A DNA stretch of 64,000 nucleotides from Candidatus Desulfosporosinus nitrosoreducens (GCF_030954495.1 NZ_JAVHUW010000060.1:1-64000); one strand, 5' to 3'. Positions 17,494 through 24,849 are shown, numbered from the stretch's first letter. Notes: a model not told the origin generated them from the letters alone. Translations and numbers: made by a program.

Positions 17494-18347
17494 AGAATGG
17501 TCTCCTTAACTTCACTCAAAAAAGGGAGCAACATCAAAATCAGCACCCCGCCATAATTGGCCTTGGCGTACCAGGACAACTCCAGCTCCGACATGCCGGG
17601 GTAAAAAGCAAACCTCAAGCTTCCCCCTCTAAAACCCAGAGCCGTCCAACCAAACAACAGTACGAGCAGTCCCAGCAGAGCTAAATCTCCCAGGGTAAAA
17701 CGAAAGCGGGAAAAATTCGTTCTTCCCGGCAGGCCGTAGCCCCGGGCCCGCATGGCGGCGGCAGAATCAACGGCATGTTCCAACGACCAGGTCAAAATCG
17801 CCGCAAACACCCGCATTCTGCCCCGCAAGCGGTCGACGACGCTTTCCGTGGCGTATAAACCCATAGTCCTCTGGGTCTGATGTATTTTTTTCATCTGCTT
17901 GAGGAACAACGGACAAAAACGCAGCGCTATGGAGAGGAACAAGCTCAGCTTCGGTATGGCTTTGCCGAACAAATAAATGAACTTATCCGAGGTCATAACC
18001 TGACTATAACACCGGCCCCAATAGAGAATTGACACCATCATTCCGGCAATGGCCGCTCCGTAAAGGACCGCTTCCAGAGTCACCGGGTTGTCATTGAGAA
18101 AAAAGAGCGGCGTGACCCCGTTATGGGAAAAGAGCGGATTGATCAAGGCAAGCAGCAAAAACAGCGGCACGTAAAATCCCAGGCTCAGCACTACCGCCTT
18201 GCCGCTCTCCAGCCTGCCGGCCCAGAGAAAGGCCCCCAGAAAGGAAAAGGCCAAGAGGAAAGGGTGGAAGGTCAGGGCCGTTATCAGGGCAACGCCGCTG
18301 AAATAAAGCAAGAGCACACTTGGGTGGTAGGTCGCAAAGGTTCTCAT
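17466..18347 (-). CDS. ECF transporter T-component (EcfT/CbiQ family), module 2
   Basis: A 293-residue membrane protein, clearly paralogous to the T-component at 12476-13363: it shares the SHNG/NHQG loop, the TSDKF-YLF/IFAKAIP segment and the AAMRARGYG coupling motif. The ATG at 18347 overlaps the stop of the preceding DUF4430 gene by four bases (ATGA), and its end overlaps the ATPase by 28 bases, so the block is tightly coupled. It forms the membrane scaffold of the second ECF module. Confidence 0.9.
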   Translation of the reverse strand: MRTFATYHPSVLLLYFSGVALITALTFHPFLLAFSFLGAFLWAGRLESGKAVVLSLGFYVPLFLLLALINPLFSHNGVTPLFFLNDNPVTLEAVLYGAAIAGMMVSILYWGRCYSQVMTSDKFIYLFGKAIPKLSLFLSIALRFCPLFLKQMKKIHQTQRTMGLYATESVVDRLRGRMRVFAAILTWSLEHAVDSAAAMRARGYGLPGRTNFSRFRFTLGDLALLGLLVLLFGWTALGFRGGSLRFAFYPGMSELELSWYAKANYGGVLILMLLPFLSEVKETILWNYFRSKI

Positions 18348-18901
18348 GGCTGCTTGTCCTCCTTAAGCCAGGTGTTGCCGACATCGCGGCCCAAATCACA
18401 AGTATAGACCCACTCGACGACGTCGCCGTCCCGCAGCACGTATTTGCTGCAGCCGAATTGCGGAAATTTTTTATTGACAAGATACATCCAGCCGCTGAGG
18501 GGGCCGCAGGAAAACTCATAGAGATAATGGATGCCCTGAACGTAAACACTTTTATAACTGTTGTAATTGGCGCCCTGGTATTCCATTTGGATCTTGTTGT
18601 AGCGTACAGCCCGGTCCAGCAGGTCAAAGGCCGTGTCCCCTGGTCTCAGGACGTATTGCGTAGGCGGCAGGATGATGCCGTCCGCCGGCACATAGTTCTT
18701 CGTCTTGAGTGACGGATCCAGTTTGTCCCAATTGCTGAGAACCGTATCACAGCGGATGCTGATGGTCACTGTTTTGGACTGGGGCGTAATCTGATCGATA
18801 TGAGTCAAATAGTACTCGTCAACAGACTGAATTTTAGTCCCTGAAATCAGCAGCGCGATGATTAAAGCCACAAAGCCCAAAACCAGCAGGTCTTTTTTCA
18901 T
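18344..18901 (-). CDS. Membrane-anchored DUF4430 (intrinsic-factor beta-like) protein
   Basis: A 185-residue protein with one N-terminal hydrophobic segment (residues 5-21, no clear cleavage site) followed by one DUF4430 domain. The core elements are YVLRPGDTAFDLLDRAV, YVQGIHYLYEF, SGWMYLVNKKFP and DGDVVEWVYTCDLG. In vertebrate intrinsic factor and transcobalamin the related beta domain closes over the corrinoid bound on the alpha toroid. Here the beta module is a separate chain. The gene overlaps the toroid gene upstream (18898-18901) and the T-component downstream (18344-18347), each by four bases. That coupling suggests a stoichiometric surface complex with both. Ligand binding is inferred. 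Confidence 0.82.
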   Translation of the reverse strand: MKKDLLVLGFVALIIALLISGTKIQSVDEYYLTHIDQITPQSKTVTISIRCDTVLSNWDKLDPSLKTKNYVPADGIILPPTQYVLRPGDTAFDLLDRAVRYNKIQMEYQGANYNSYKSVYVQGIHYLYEFSCGPLSGWMYLVNKKFPQFGCSKYVLRDGDVVEWVYTCDLGRDVGNTWLKEDKQP

Positions 18902-20622
18902 GGACTGTCCTTCTCCCCATAGAGCGCAGCGAGTTCTTCCATCTCCCGCGCTTTTTTACCCCGGCGGCGTTTTATCCTGTACGTCACGCCGATCGTCGCC
19001 GCAGTTGCCGTCACCGCCAAGGCCAAGGCTATATAAAGGGCCCGCAGCAAGTTGTCAAGCTTGGTTTTGGTCTTGACAACATCATCCCAACGCAGGATTT
19101 TTCCCTGGTCATAATCAGACAAGGTCTCATAGCGTTGCACGATATCGTTGACTACTCCCCTATCGGCCAGAGAAATCCCTTCAAAGGGATAAAGCTTATG
19201 CAAAACATCCTGATTGATGCCGTCAATCTTAGCTTGAATACCCAGTATTGCCTGCCTGGCAGCTGCGAGACGGGCCGCATAATCCGCCTTGCCCGGAAAA
19301 TCCCCGCTTTGCTCCAGCTTGTTGAGCAGGCTGACCACTTCCACATACTGCCCGGTGGTCAGCTTAGCTGGCAGGGCTTCCACACTCGCCCGGTCGGCGG
19401 AGGAAAAAATCAGCTTCGGCCGGCTCTCTCCTGTTGAATCCGGAGTACCGGCAAGGGTATCCCCAGCCGGCCTAAAATCGTAAAGGGAACTCAAGCCTTT
19501 CATCTGCCGCCAGACTGCCACCAAAGAATATAAGGCCTGTTCACTGGCCATGGAATTGGATTTGTCCGGTTGGGAGGTTGGGTTGTCCGGATCATAAGCC
19601 CGGGAATGGACAAAGCCGCCGTCAGGCATACGGTAACTTAACATAGCAGCCAGAAGCGAATGACCGTTTTTAATAAAGCGCTGATCTTTCTGAGGATCTA
19701 TTCCCAGTGAGCACAGGGCTACGGCTACCTGGGCGGTACTCTCCAGATTCCTTGTTCCCCAGCTCTCGTAATCACCCTCCGGCAGCTGCGCCTTGGCCAG
19801 CCAAGCCAAGGCTTCATCCGCGGCTTCCCGCACCGAGCGCGTTGTTCTTTCTCCCGTAGCCTCGCTCTGGTAGGTATAGGTCTGGGTACTGCCGTAATAA
19901 GGAGCCAGGGCCTGCAGGGCCATGGCCGTGATATCCGGGTCGGCGCTGTTTCCCGTTAGAGTAAAGCCCCCGTCAGCCAGTTGGCGGCTCAGGATCTCCC
20001 TGATGATGTCGCTGCGGGAGTAAGAAGCGCCGGCGGGGATGGCGTAACGCTTGGAATCCAGGGCAATCAGGCCCCAGATCCAGCCGTTGATCCCCTGTCT
20101 GCCTAAAGAGGCCGTTTGGCCCCGGTTATATGTCCCATCGGCAATGAGATTAATCGGTTTGCCATTTTGATCCTTTCCCACCGCCGTGGGGTCGCCGCCC
20201 ATTGCCAGAATGGCCAGAGAAATGCGGTGCCATTCCGTAGCTTTGACTGCCGACAGCTTGCCCGGTTCTTGATACCTGTTTTGAACAACCTCAGTGATCA
20301 TGGCTAAGTACCCCTGGTCGTTGTCCGGATAACCATAGCGGCCCAAGCCGAAGGGAAACCAGTCCCCGGAGGTCGTCCCTGCGAGGGTCAAAAAGGTATC
20401 GTTAATTAAATAACCTTCCGGCGTCGAGCCGTTATCAGCTTTCTTCCAATTAATAATCCCCTCAATGACCTTGGCGATATCCGGGGCGGAATAGTGTTCA
20501 GCGGGCGCATCCTGGGCCCGAACCGGCTGGGCCGCAGGCAGCAGCGGAGCGGTTAAGGATAAAAGGCACATAATGACGGCGATCAGCCCTTTGCCGATTC
20601 GTTTCTCACCCTTGCGCGCCAT
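18898..20622 (-). CDS. Membrane-anchored extracellular alpha/alpha-toroid protein (intrinsic-factor alpha-like)
   Basis: A 574-residue protein with a signal peptide (residues 1 to about 36, ending VRAQDA) and a toroid domain (about 45-395). The toroid has repeats such as QLADGGFTLTGNSADPDITA, QALAPYY, PEGDYESWGTRNLEST and MPDGGFVHS. A helical linker (about 420-525) leads to a C-terminal transmembrane segment (about 530-550, ALALAVTATAATIGVTY) and a basic cytoplasmic tail. DxxAM followed by AL in the toroid resembles the eukaryotic cobalamin-binding signature (DTGAMA). The gene abuts the lipoprotein gene (shared base 20622) and overlaps the next DUF4430 gene by four bases. Corrinoid binding at the outer membrane face is inferred from fold and context. 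Confidence 0.82.
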   Translation of the reverse strand: MARKGEKRIGKGLIAVIMCLLSLTAPLLPAAQPVRAQDAPAEHYSAPDIAKVIEGIINWKKADNGSTPEGYLINDTFLTLAGTTSGDWFPFGLGRYGYPDNDQGYLAMITEVVQNRYQEPGKLSAVKATEWHRISLAILAMGGDPTAVGKDQNGKPINLIADGTYNRGQTASLGRQGINGWIWGLIALDSKRYAIPAGASYSRSDIIREILSRQLADGGFTLTGNSADPDITAMALQALAPYYGSTQTYTYQSEATGERTTRSVREAADEALAWLAKAQLPEGDYESWGTRNLESTAQVAVALCSLGIDPQKDQRFIKNGHSLLAAMLSYRMPDGGFVHSRAYDPDNPTSQPDKSNSMASEQALYSLVAVWRQMKGLSSLYDFRPAGDTLAGTPDSTGESRPKLIFSSADRASVEALPAKLTTGQYVEVVSLLNKLEQSGDFPGKADYAARLAAARQAILGIQAKIDGINQDVLHKLYPFEGISLADRGVVNDIVQRYETLSDYDQGKILRWDDVVKTKTKLDNLLRALYIALALAVTATAATIGVTYRIKRRRGKKAREMEELAALYGEKDSP

Positions 20623-21887
20623 TACGCGGCTTCCTCCATTAAGAATTTGACGGCCTGATCAACCTCGTCCTGGGAAGCGTTCAGCTTGACAACAGTTGCA
20701 CGTATTTTGTCCGGCACCTTGGCATAACCCTTTTGGGCAATCAGCGTCGTTAATCTGTCCTTATCGGCTACGCTGTAATAATTGCCGGCGGCACCGCTGC
20801 TGCCTATGGCGGCTCCGCCGCCAATATCCGCGCCGTAGGCCAAGGTAAACTGCAGGCGCAGCACATCCCCGTCCGAGGGGTAATAATCCGCCAGGCCCAC
20901 GTTGGGGAATTTGGTGTTGACACAGTACATCCAGCCGGAACCGTGTGTATAATCAAACTCACCCAGGCCGCCGTCATTGACCTTGTCTTTCTCATTCAAA
21001 TCATTAAAGCCATTGCTTAAGAGCTTTTCCTTCAAAAAATCCGGAACCTGAGCTTTAAGCGGCAAAACACCGCCCCGGAGAACGGCCAGATAAAAGCCGG
21101 CGGTGAGAGAACCCTCTTTTTCGTAGGTGTAGCCATGCTCTTTGAGGACACTGTCCAAAAGCTGAGCGCCGTTTTCTCCTTCTTCAATGTCCACATAGGC
21201 CGGATTCAGCAAATAGCCGCCGCCAATGCTGAAAGCCTCAATGCTCAGCACCATTTGCCCGATCTTTTCACCCTTTTGAGCCGGCTGATAGTTCAAGGTG
21301 TAATCTTTTTTAAGTGCTCCGGTTTTAATCTCGACAACGTTGGCCCCGCTTTTCCCCTGAGAGAAAACCAAAGTATAGCTTGTTTTCTCCGTGTCATCCC
21401 AGGCAACGGAAACCGGCTGCCCGTTTAAGGTGACCGTCAGCTCCGCGGGGGGGATTTTTTCCCCCTTTTGGTCTTTGGCCCAGACGTCAAAGGTTTTTTT
21501 GCTTCCTCTTTGGAGCGCTCCCTCTTTTAGTGTCGTCTCTAACGTACCGGTCGTGGTCTGCGCAAGGGCCGGTATTGGCGCGTCAGAGGAAGAAGACACC
21601 TGAGCCTTGGGAGAAGAAGCCGCTGTAGAGTCCGGGGCAGCATTTTCCGGAGGGTTTCCCGCAGAGCTTGCCAAAGAATCCTGCGCCGGGTTTTCCTCAC
21701 TGGCTCCGGACAAAGCGGATACTGCAGACACCGGCAAGGAAGCTCTCTCTCCGGCTTGCTCTCCGCTCGTCTGAGCCGCCACACTTTTTGATAGCTTAGC
21801 AGGCTCGGGGCTTGCTCCCTTACATCCGGCCGTCAGCCACGTGAGCAGAAAAACCAGGATCAGCGCTGTTATCGTTTGTTTTTTCAG
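20622..21887 (-). CDS. DUF4430 lipoprotein (intrinsic-factor beta-like), probable CUG start
   Basis: About 421 residues if translation starts at the CTG at 21885-21887. That start gives a lipoprotein signal (KKQTITALILVFLLTWLTAG followed by Cys at residue 22) with AAGGGG 9 nt upstream; an in-frame TGA lies three codons before it. The next usual start, a GTG at 21782, would remove the signal and has no comparable context. A Ser/Ala/Pro-rich linker (about 30-110) leads to a beta domain and then DUF4430 (about 215-335), with SGWMYCVNTKFPNVG and YPSDGDVLRLQFTLAYGADIG. It is the first gene of the minus-strand cluster and is preceded by an attenuator-like element. A role as the lipid-anchored beta half of a corrinoid binder is inferred. 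Confidence 0.8.
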   Translation of the reverse strand: MKKQTITALILVFLLTWLTAGCKGASPEPAKLSKSVAAQTSGEQAGERASLPVSAVSALSGASEENPAQDSLASSAGNPPENAAPDSTAASSPKAQVSSSSDAPIPALAQTTTGTLETTLKEGALQRGSKKTFDVWAKDQKGEKIPPAELTVTLNGQPVSVAWDDTEKTSYTLVFSQGKSGANVVEIKTGALKKDYTLNYQPAQKGEKIGQMVLSIEAFSIGGGYLLNPAYVDIEEGENGAQLLDSVLKEHGYTYEKEGSLTAGFYLAVLRGGVLPLKAQVPDFLKEKLLSNGFNDLNEKDKVNDGGLGEFDYTHGSGWMYCVNTKFPNVGLADYYPSDGDVLRLQFTLAYGADIGGGAAIGSSGAAGNYYSVADKDRLTTLIAQKGYAKVPDKIRATVVKLNASQDEVDQAVKFLMEEAA

Positions 21888-22266
21888 CTTACCTCACCCC
21901 TTTCTTAACTCTGACGACATCTGAGTATCTTAGAAGAAATCCATTTTGACAATAAACCAACAAAAAAAGCATCACTCAAGACGAGCAATGCTTCCGTTGT
22001 TCGGTCAGTCATTGTTGCAGCAATAAAATTGCCAAATGTGAAAATTATTTGTTTATTTAATAATAACACATAGAAAGAATGGCTGCATAGGAAATTCTAA
22101 GCAATGGCAGGATTAAAAGCCGGAAAACATCTTTTCGCTGCTTGATCACCACTGTTAACAACGGGTGTGAAAAACGCGGCCAAAATTTTGTTGCCTTAAA
22201 GCGGGTATTTCCGTCCCCCTTCTGACATAGTCATATCAAGGATAAGGTGGGATGGAGGGTAAAACA
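21888..22266. other. Divergent spacer between the lipoprotein operon and amj
   Basis: It holds the attenuator-like element at 21962-22008 and an AT-rich stretch around 22030-22080 where a minus-strand promoter is likely, although no clean -35/-10 pair stood out. No cobalamin box was found here. Confidence 0.5.
21962..22008 (-). terminator. Attenuator-like terminator element, copy 2
   Basis: The minus strand has the same CTGACCGAACAACGG lead-in as at 8136-8149. An 11-bp hairpin with two wobble pairs (21967-21977 with 21983-21993) and seven T follow. It ends about 75 bases before the start of the DUF4430 lipoprotein gene, so termination here would block the operon. Confidence 0.7.
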
Positions 22267-23058
22267 GTGCAATTCAATGTCTCCCAATTATTTGTTTCCA
22301 CATTTATAATTCATATCATCGATACTTTTGCTTATTCCGTACGGCTCAATTCTGTCAAGAGCAGACAATTCGCCTTGTCCAACACTTTCTTTAACCTTTT
22401 CTACTTAGTCTCTCTGGCGGCGCATACCCTGCAAGCCCCCTTGATTGGAGGGCTGATGGATATTTCTCTCAATCAAAGGAGCGATCCTCTTCCCGCCATG
22501 CGCAAAGTCATTTGGATAGCGACGTTAGGAGTTTTTGTGGGTATTTTGTTAACCCCAAGCTTTTTGAGGTTTTTCTCCAAGGCCGTGAAAAGCCTTGAGC
22601 GGTCAGGTTCCGTGCCCTCCGTTGTCATGCACACTTTGAGACCTGGCAATGTCCGTAAATTCTTTTGGAATGTCACATTGCCTTCAAAAAGCATGGTAAA
22701 TACGTTGCCCTTTCGCAAAGTACCCGGCGAATTAATGGCTCTCAACGCTTTCGTCACGGGGCTCTATACGGTTGGCGTGATGTCGGCTTTTTATGCCACG
22801 TTACTGGTCAATGCCCAGCATCGTTTGGCCGCCTCGGCCTCGGCGGGGATCATCAACAGTGCCGCCAATATTATCCTTATGCTCTTTGTCGATCCAAAGT
22901 CTTCAATCATTACGGATCAGGCTTTAAAAGGAAACCGTCCCTATGAAGATGTCAAGGCCCTTGTCGTTATGCTGATCGGTTCCAAGCTGGCGGGGACCTT
23001 AATGGGACAAGTGCTTCTTATTCCGGTAGCTCATGTTATTGCTATTATCTATAAATGA
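22267..23058 (+). CDS. amj: Lipid II flippase, Amj (YdaH/DUF2837) family
   Basis: A 263-residue integral membrane protein with about six hydrophobic segments. The N-terminal FVSTFIIHIIDTFAYSVRLN and the following KSRQFALSNTFFNLFYLVS are characteristic of Amj, the alternative lipid II flippase of Bacillus, which moves the peptidoglycan precursor across the membrane. The GTG at 22267 is preferred because GGAGGG lies 7 nt upstream; the ATG at 22252 would add five residues with a poorly placed site. It stands alone and is divergent from the corrinoid cluster. Identification rests on overall pattern recognition of the family. Confidence 0.88.
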   Translation: MQFNVSQLFVSTFIIHIIDTFAYSVRLNSVKSRQFALSNTFFNLFYLVSLAAHTLQAPLIGGLMDISLNQRSDPLPAMRKVIWIATLGVFVGILLTPSFLRFFSKAVKSLERSGSVPSVVMHTLRPGNVRKFFWNVTLPSKSMVNTLPFRKVPGELMALNAFVTGLYTVGVMSAFYATLLVNAQHRLAASASAGIINSAANIILMLFVDPKSSIITDQALKGNRPYEDVKALVVMLIGSKLAGTLMGQVLLIPVAHVIAIIYK

Positions 23059-23269
23059 TTATAGAGATAGCTGTGCTTAAAACACAGGTTTGACCTGGTT
23101 TAATCCCAGTTTAACTCAAGTAATTAGTTAGCCCGCTGCGAAAGTTTCTATGATCCGGGATTTATCCATGTTATACTCATAAAAAGATTGCCCTGAATTT
23201 TGCAGATCTGCTTTTTACTTTTTGCGTACTTTCCCGAAGATGGTTAAATTAAGAGCGGGAGGAAATTTA

Positions 23270-24073
23270 ATGGCAAATCAACGTAGACTGGGAATATTCT
23301 CGTGGTTTGGTTTTGTACTCCCTTTTCAAAAACGGCTGAGCCTAATCAAAGAGGCCGGATTCGACGCAACTTCTATCTGGTGGGAAGATGAGGATACACC
23401 ATGGCAAACCAAAAAAGAGCATATGCCCCAGTTAGTTAAAGATATGGGGCTGGAATTAGATAACCTACATGTCCCTTACAATAATTCTAACGAATTGTGG
23501 TCGGAGCGCGAATCCGTCAGATCAAATTTTATTCAACGGCATATCCGCTGGCTTAATGACTGCGCCAACCATCATGTACCGCTCATGGTCATGCATCTGA
23601 CCGAAGGCCTCAATCCTCCGGCCCCCAACCATTACGGCCTGCAAAGTTTTTACGAGCTTGTGAAGGCCGCGGAAGAGCTTGGAGTGACCATCGCCATCGA
23701 AAACACCCGCCGCAGTGACAATCTTCCTTATCTGCTCTCCGCAATCCCCTCAAGCCGTCTGGGGTATTGCTATGACAGTTCTCATTACTTTTTATCCAAC
23801 AAACAGGACTTCGACTTACTGAAAAATTTTGGCGAGAGGCTTGTTGCGACTCATCTCTCAGACAATGACGGGTTGGAAGATCGGCACTGGCTGCCCGGAC
23901 ACGGCATCATTGACTGGACCGTGTTAAGCAGGCATTTTCCGGCCACTTACCAAGGGGGGTTAACCTTGGAGGCCTATCCGACGCTCGAAGAACGCCGGAA
24001 ATCTCCTGAAGCCTATCTCAAAAATGCCTGGCAAAAAGTCAGAGCTACCCGTGATCTCTTCGGAAATTTATAA
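23270..24073 (+). CDS. Sugar phosphate isomerase/epimerase-like TIM-barrel protein
   Basis: A 267-residue protein of the AP-endonuclease-2/xylose-isomerase-like TIM-barrel superfamily. GFDATSIWWEDED, LHVPYNN, MVMHLTEG, VTIAIENTRRSDN, YCYDSSHYF, THLSDND and GHGIIDW carry the usual Glu, Asp and His metal ligands. The ATG at 23270 has GGGAGG 7 nt upstream; an earlier UUG at 23222 is unlikely. The substrate is unknown. The 210-base gap to amj suggests its own promoter. Its 3' end overlaps the convergent DUF2292-like gene by a few bases. Confidence 0.82.
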   Translation: MANQRRLGIFSWFGFVLPFQKRLSLIKEAGFDATSIWWEDEDTPWQTKKEHMPQLVKDMGLELDNLHVPYNNSNELWSERESVRSNFIQRHIRWLNDCANHHVPLMVMHLTEGLNPPAPNHYGLQSFYELVKAAEELGVTIAIENTRRSDNLPYLLSAIPSSRLGYCYDSSHYFLSNKQDFDLLKNFGERLVATHLSDNDGLEDRHWLPGHGIIDWTVLSRHFPATYQGGLTLEAYPTLEERRKSPEAYLKNAWQKVRATRDLFGNL

Positions 24074-24220
24074 TTTCAGAGAGCGGGTAATCTCTTCAAT
24101 TCTCACGGGTTCGTTATTTTGAATGATTATCTTTAGTTCGCCGTATCCCGTAGCCCTGATTAACTCAATAATCTTCTTTTCCTTTGCTGTAAGGATTATA
24201 TTCGACCCATCCTCTCTCAT
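24068..24220 (-). CDS. Small DUF2292/YezD-like protein downstream of a cobalamin riboswitch
   Basis: A 50-residue ORF starting MREDGSNIILTAKEKKIIEL and ending EPVRIEEITRSLKL. GGAGG lies 7 nt before the ATG. The pattern (helix with KKIIELIRATGYGELKIII, then NNEPVRIEEI) is that of the DUF2292/YezD family of small proteins of unknown function. It is the only coding sequence after the riboswitch at 24455-24614 and its terminator. It overlaps the end of the convergent TIM-barrel gene by six bases. No function can be assigned. Confidence 0.75.
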   Translation of the reverse strand: MREDGSNIILTAKEKKIIELIRATGYGELKIIIQNNEPVRIEEITRSLKL

Positions 24221-24342
24221 TGATGTTCCTCCCTATTTATACTTTTTCTTTAGGAAACCCTTAACCAATTAGTTCTTCATTCGCAAACTCTCGATTGCCC
24301 GTTCACTTAGCGCCAGGCAGCAGCTATGCCAGAATATAAAAA

Positions 24343-24363
24343 ATCCTTCCTCAAGGGAAGGAT
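24343..24363 (-). terminator. Terminator of the second cobalamin riboswitch
   Basis: On the minus strand ATCCTTCC and GGAAGGAT pair around a short loop and are followed by TTTTTTATA. It sits between the aptamer and the small DUF2292-like gene. Confidence 0.75.
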
Positions 24364-24454
24364 GCAAAATCCCAATCAGTATCTAAAGCATCTAATCAAC
24401 ATTACAAGATACCGATCACCTTCCCTAACACCCCGTAGGTCCAAAAGTGTGGTA

Positions 24455-24614
24455 TGAGCAGGTCTCCTGGCTCAAGATCAACATCGGCTCACGTCTTCCC
24501 GAATAAATTTCAGTGACAGTTTGTGAGCAAACTCCCTTTTACAGTGGCGGGTACCGCGTCAGGCTTAACTGACTTCCCTTTTCAGTTTCTATCCAAAGAT
24601 AGAAATCACTCATC
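24455..24614 (-). ncRNA. Second cobalamin riboswitch
   Basis: The minus strand has the B12 box GAGCCAGGAGACCTGC (24460-24475). Upstream is the conserved core (GGGAAGTCAGTTAAGCCTGACGCGG split over 24550-24580, then CCACTGTAAAAGGGAG), with a short P1 stem ATGAG/CTCAT. The aptamer looks complete. With the terminator downstream it should repress the small gene at 24068-24220 when cobalamin is abundant. Confidence 0.93.
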
Positions 24615-24639
24615 ACCGCATATTAAGTTCTATGTTTAC

Positions 24640-24669
24640 AGAATACCATGAAAAAAGGGACATTGTCTA
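24640..24669 (-). promoter_or_regulatory. Candidate promoter of the second riboswitch
   Basis: On the minus strand TAGACA (24664-24669), an 18-base spacer and TATTCT (24640-24645) lie about 25 bases before the aptamer. The -35 differs from consensus at one position. Confidence 0.55.
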
Positions 24670-24681
24670 GAGGTGCAAAAA

Positions 24682-24713
24682 AGCCGTACTTCTCCTTTGG
24701 AGAAGATACGGCT
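24682..24713 (-). terminator. Terminator of tRNA-Lys
   Basis: On the minus strand AGCCGTA...TACGGCT, with an inner CTTCTCC/GGAGAAG stem, is followed by TTTTTTG. It lies 13 bases after the CCA end of the tRNA. Confidence 0.85.
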
Positions 24714-24725
24714 TAATATTTTTTT

Positions 24726-24801
24726 TGGTGCGCCACCCAGGATTCGAACCAGGGACCTGCCGATTAAGAGTCGGATGCTCTACCAGCTGAGCTAGTGGCG
24801 C
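24726..24801 (-). tRNA. tRNA-Lys, anticodon CUU
   Basis: A 76-base cloverleaf. The acceptor stem is GCGCCAC/GTGGCGC with discriminator A and encoded CCA. The D-arm is GCTCAGCTGGTAGAGC, the anticodon loop is CTCTTAA (anticodon CTT, reading AAG), and the T-arm includes GGTTCGAATCC. The base pair at the bottom of the anticodon stem reads U-C, a small irregularity. It has its own promoter and terminator. Confidence 0.96.
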
Positions 24802-24820
24802 ATTTAGAAGAACAGTAATT

Positions 24821-24849
24821 AGTATACCTAAGGAAGTTAAAATAGTCAA
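24821..24849 (-). promoter_or_regulatory. Promoter of tRNA-Lys
   Basis: On the minus strand TTGACT (24844-24849), a 17-base spacer and TATACT (24821-24826) end about 20 bases before the tRNA. Confidence 0.8.

Noticed and set aside
13406..20622. Toroid proteins as terpene cyclases or prenyltransferases
   Set aside because: They are exported, are anchored by wall repeats or a membrane helix, and I see no DDxD-type or zinc-site catalytic motif; only the fold is shared.
24667..24849. Minus-strand ORF of 60 codons
   Set aside because: It reads straight through the tRNA-Lys gene, its promoter and its terminator.
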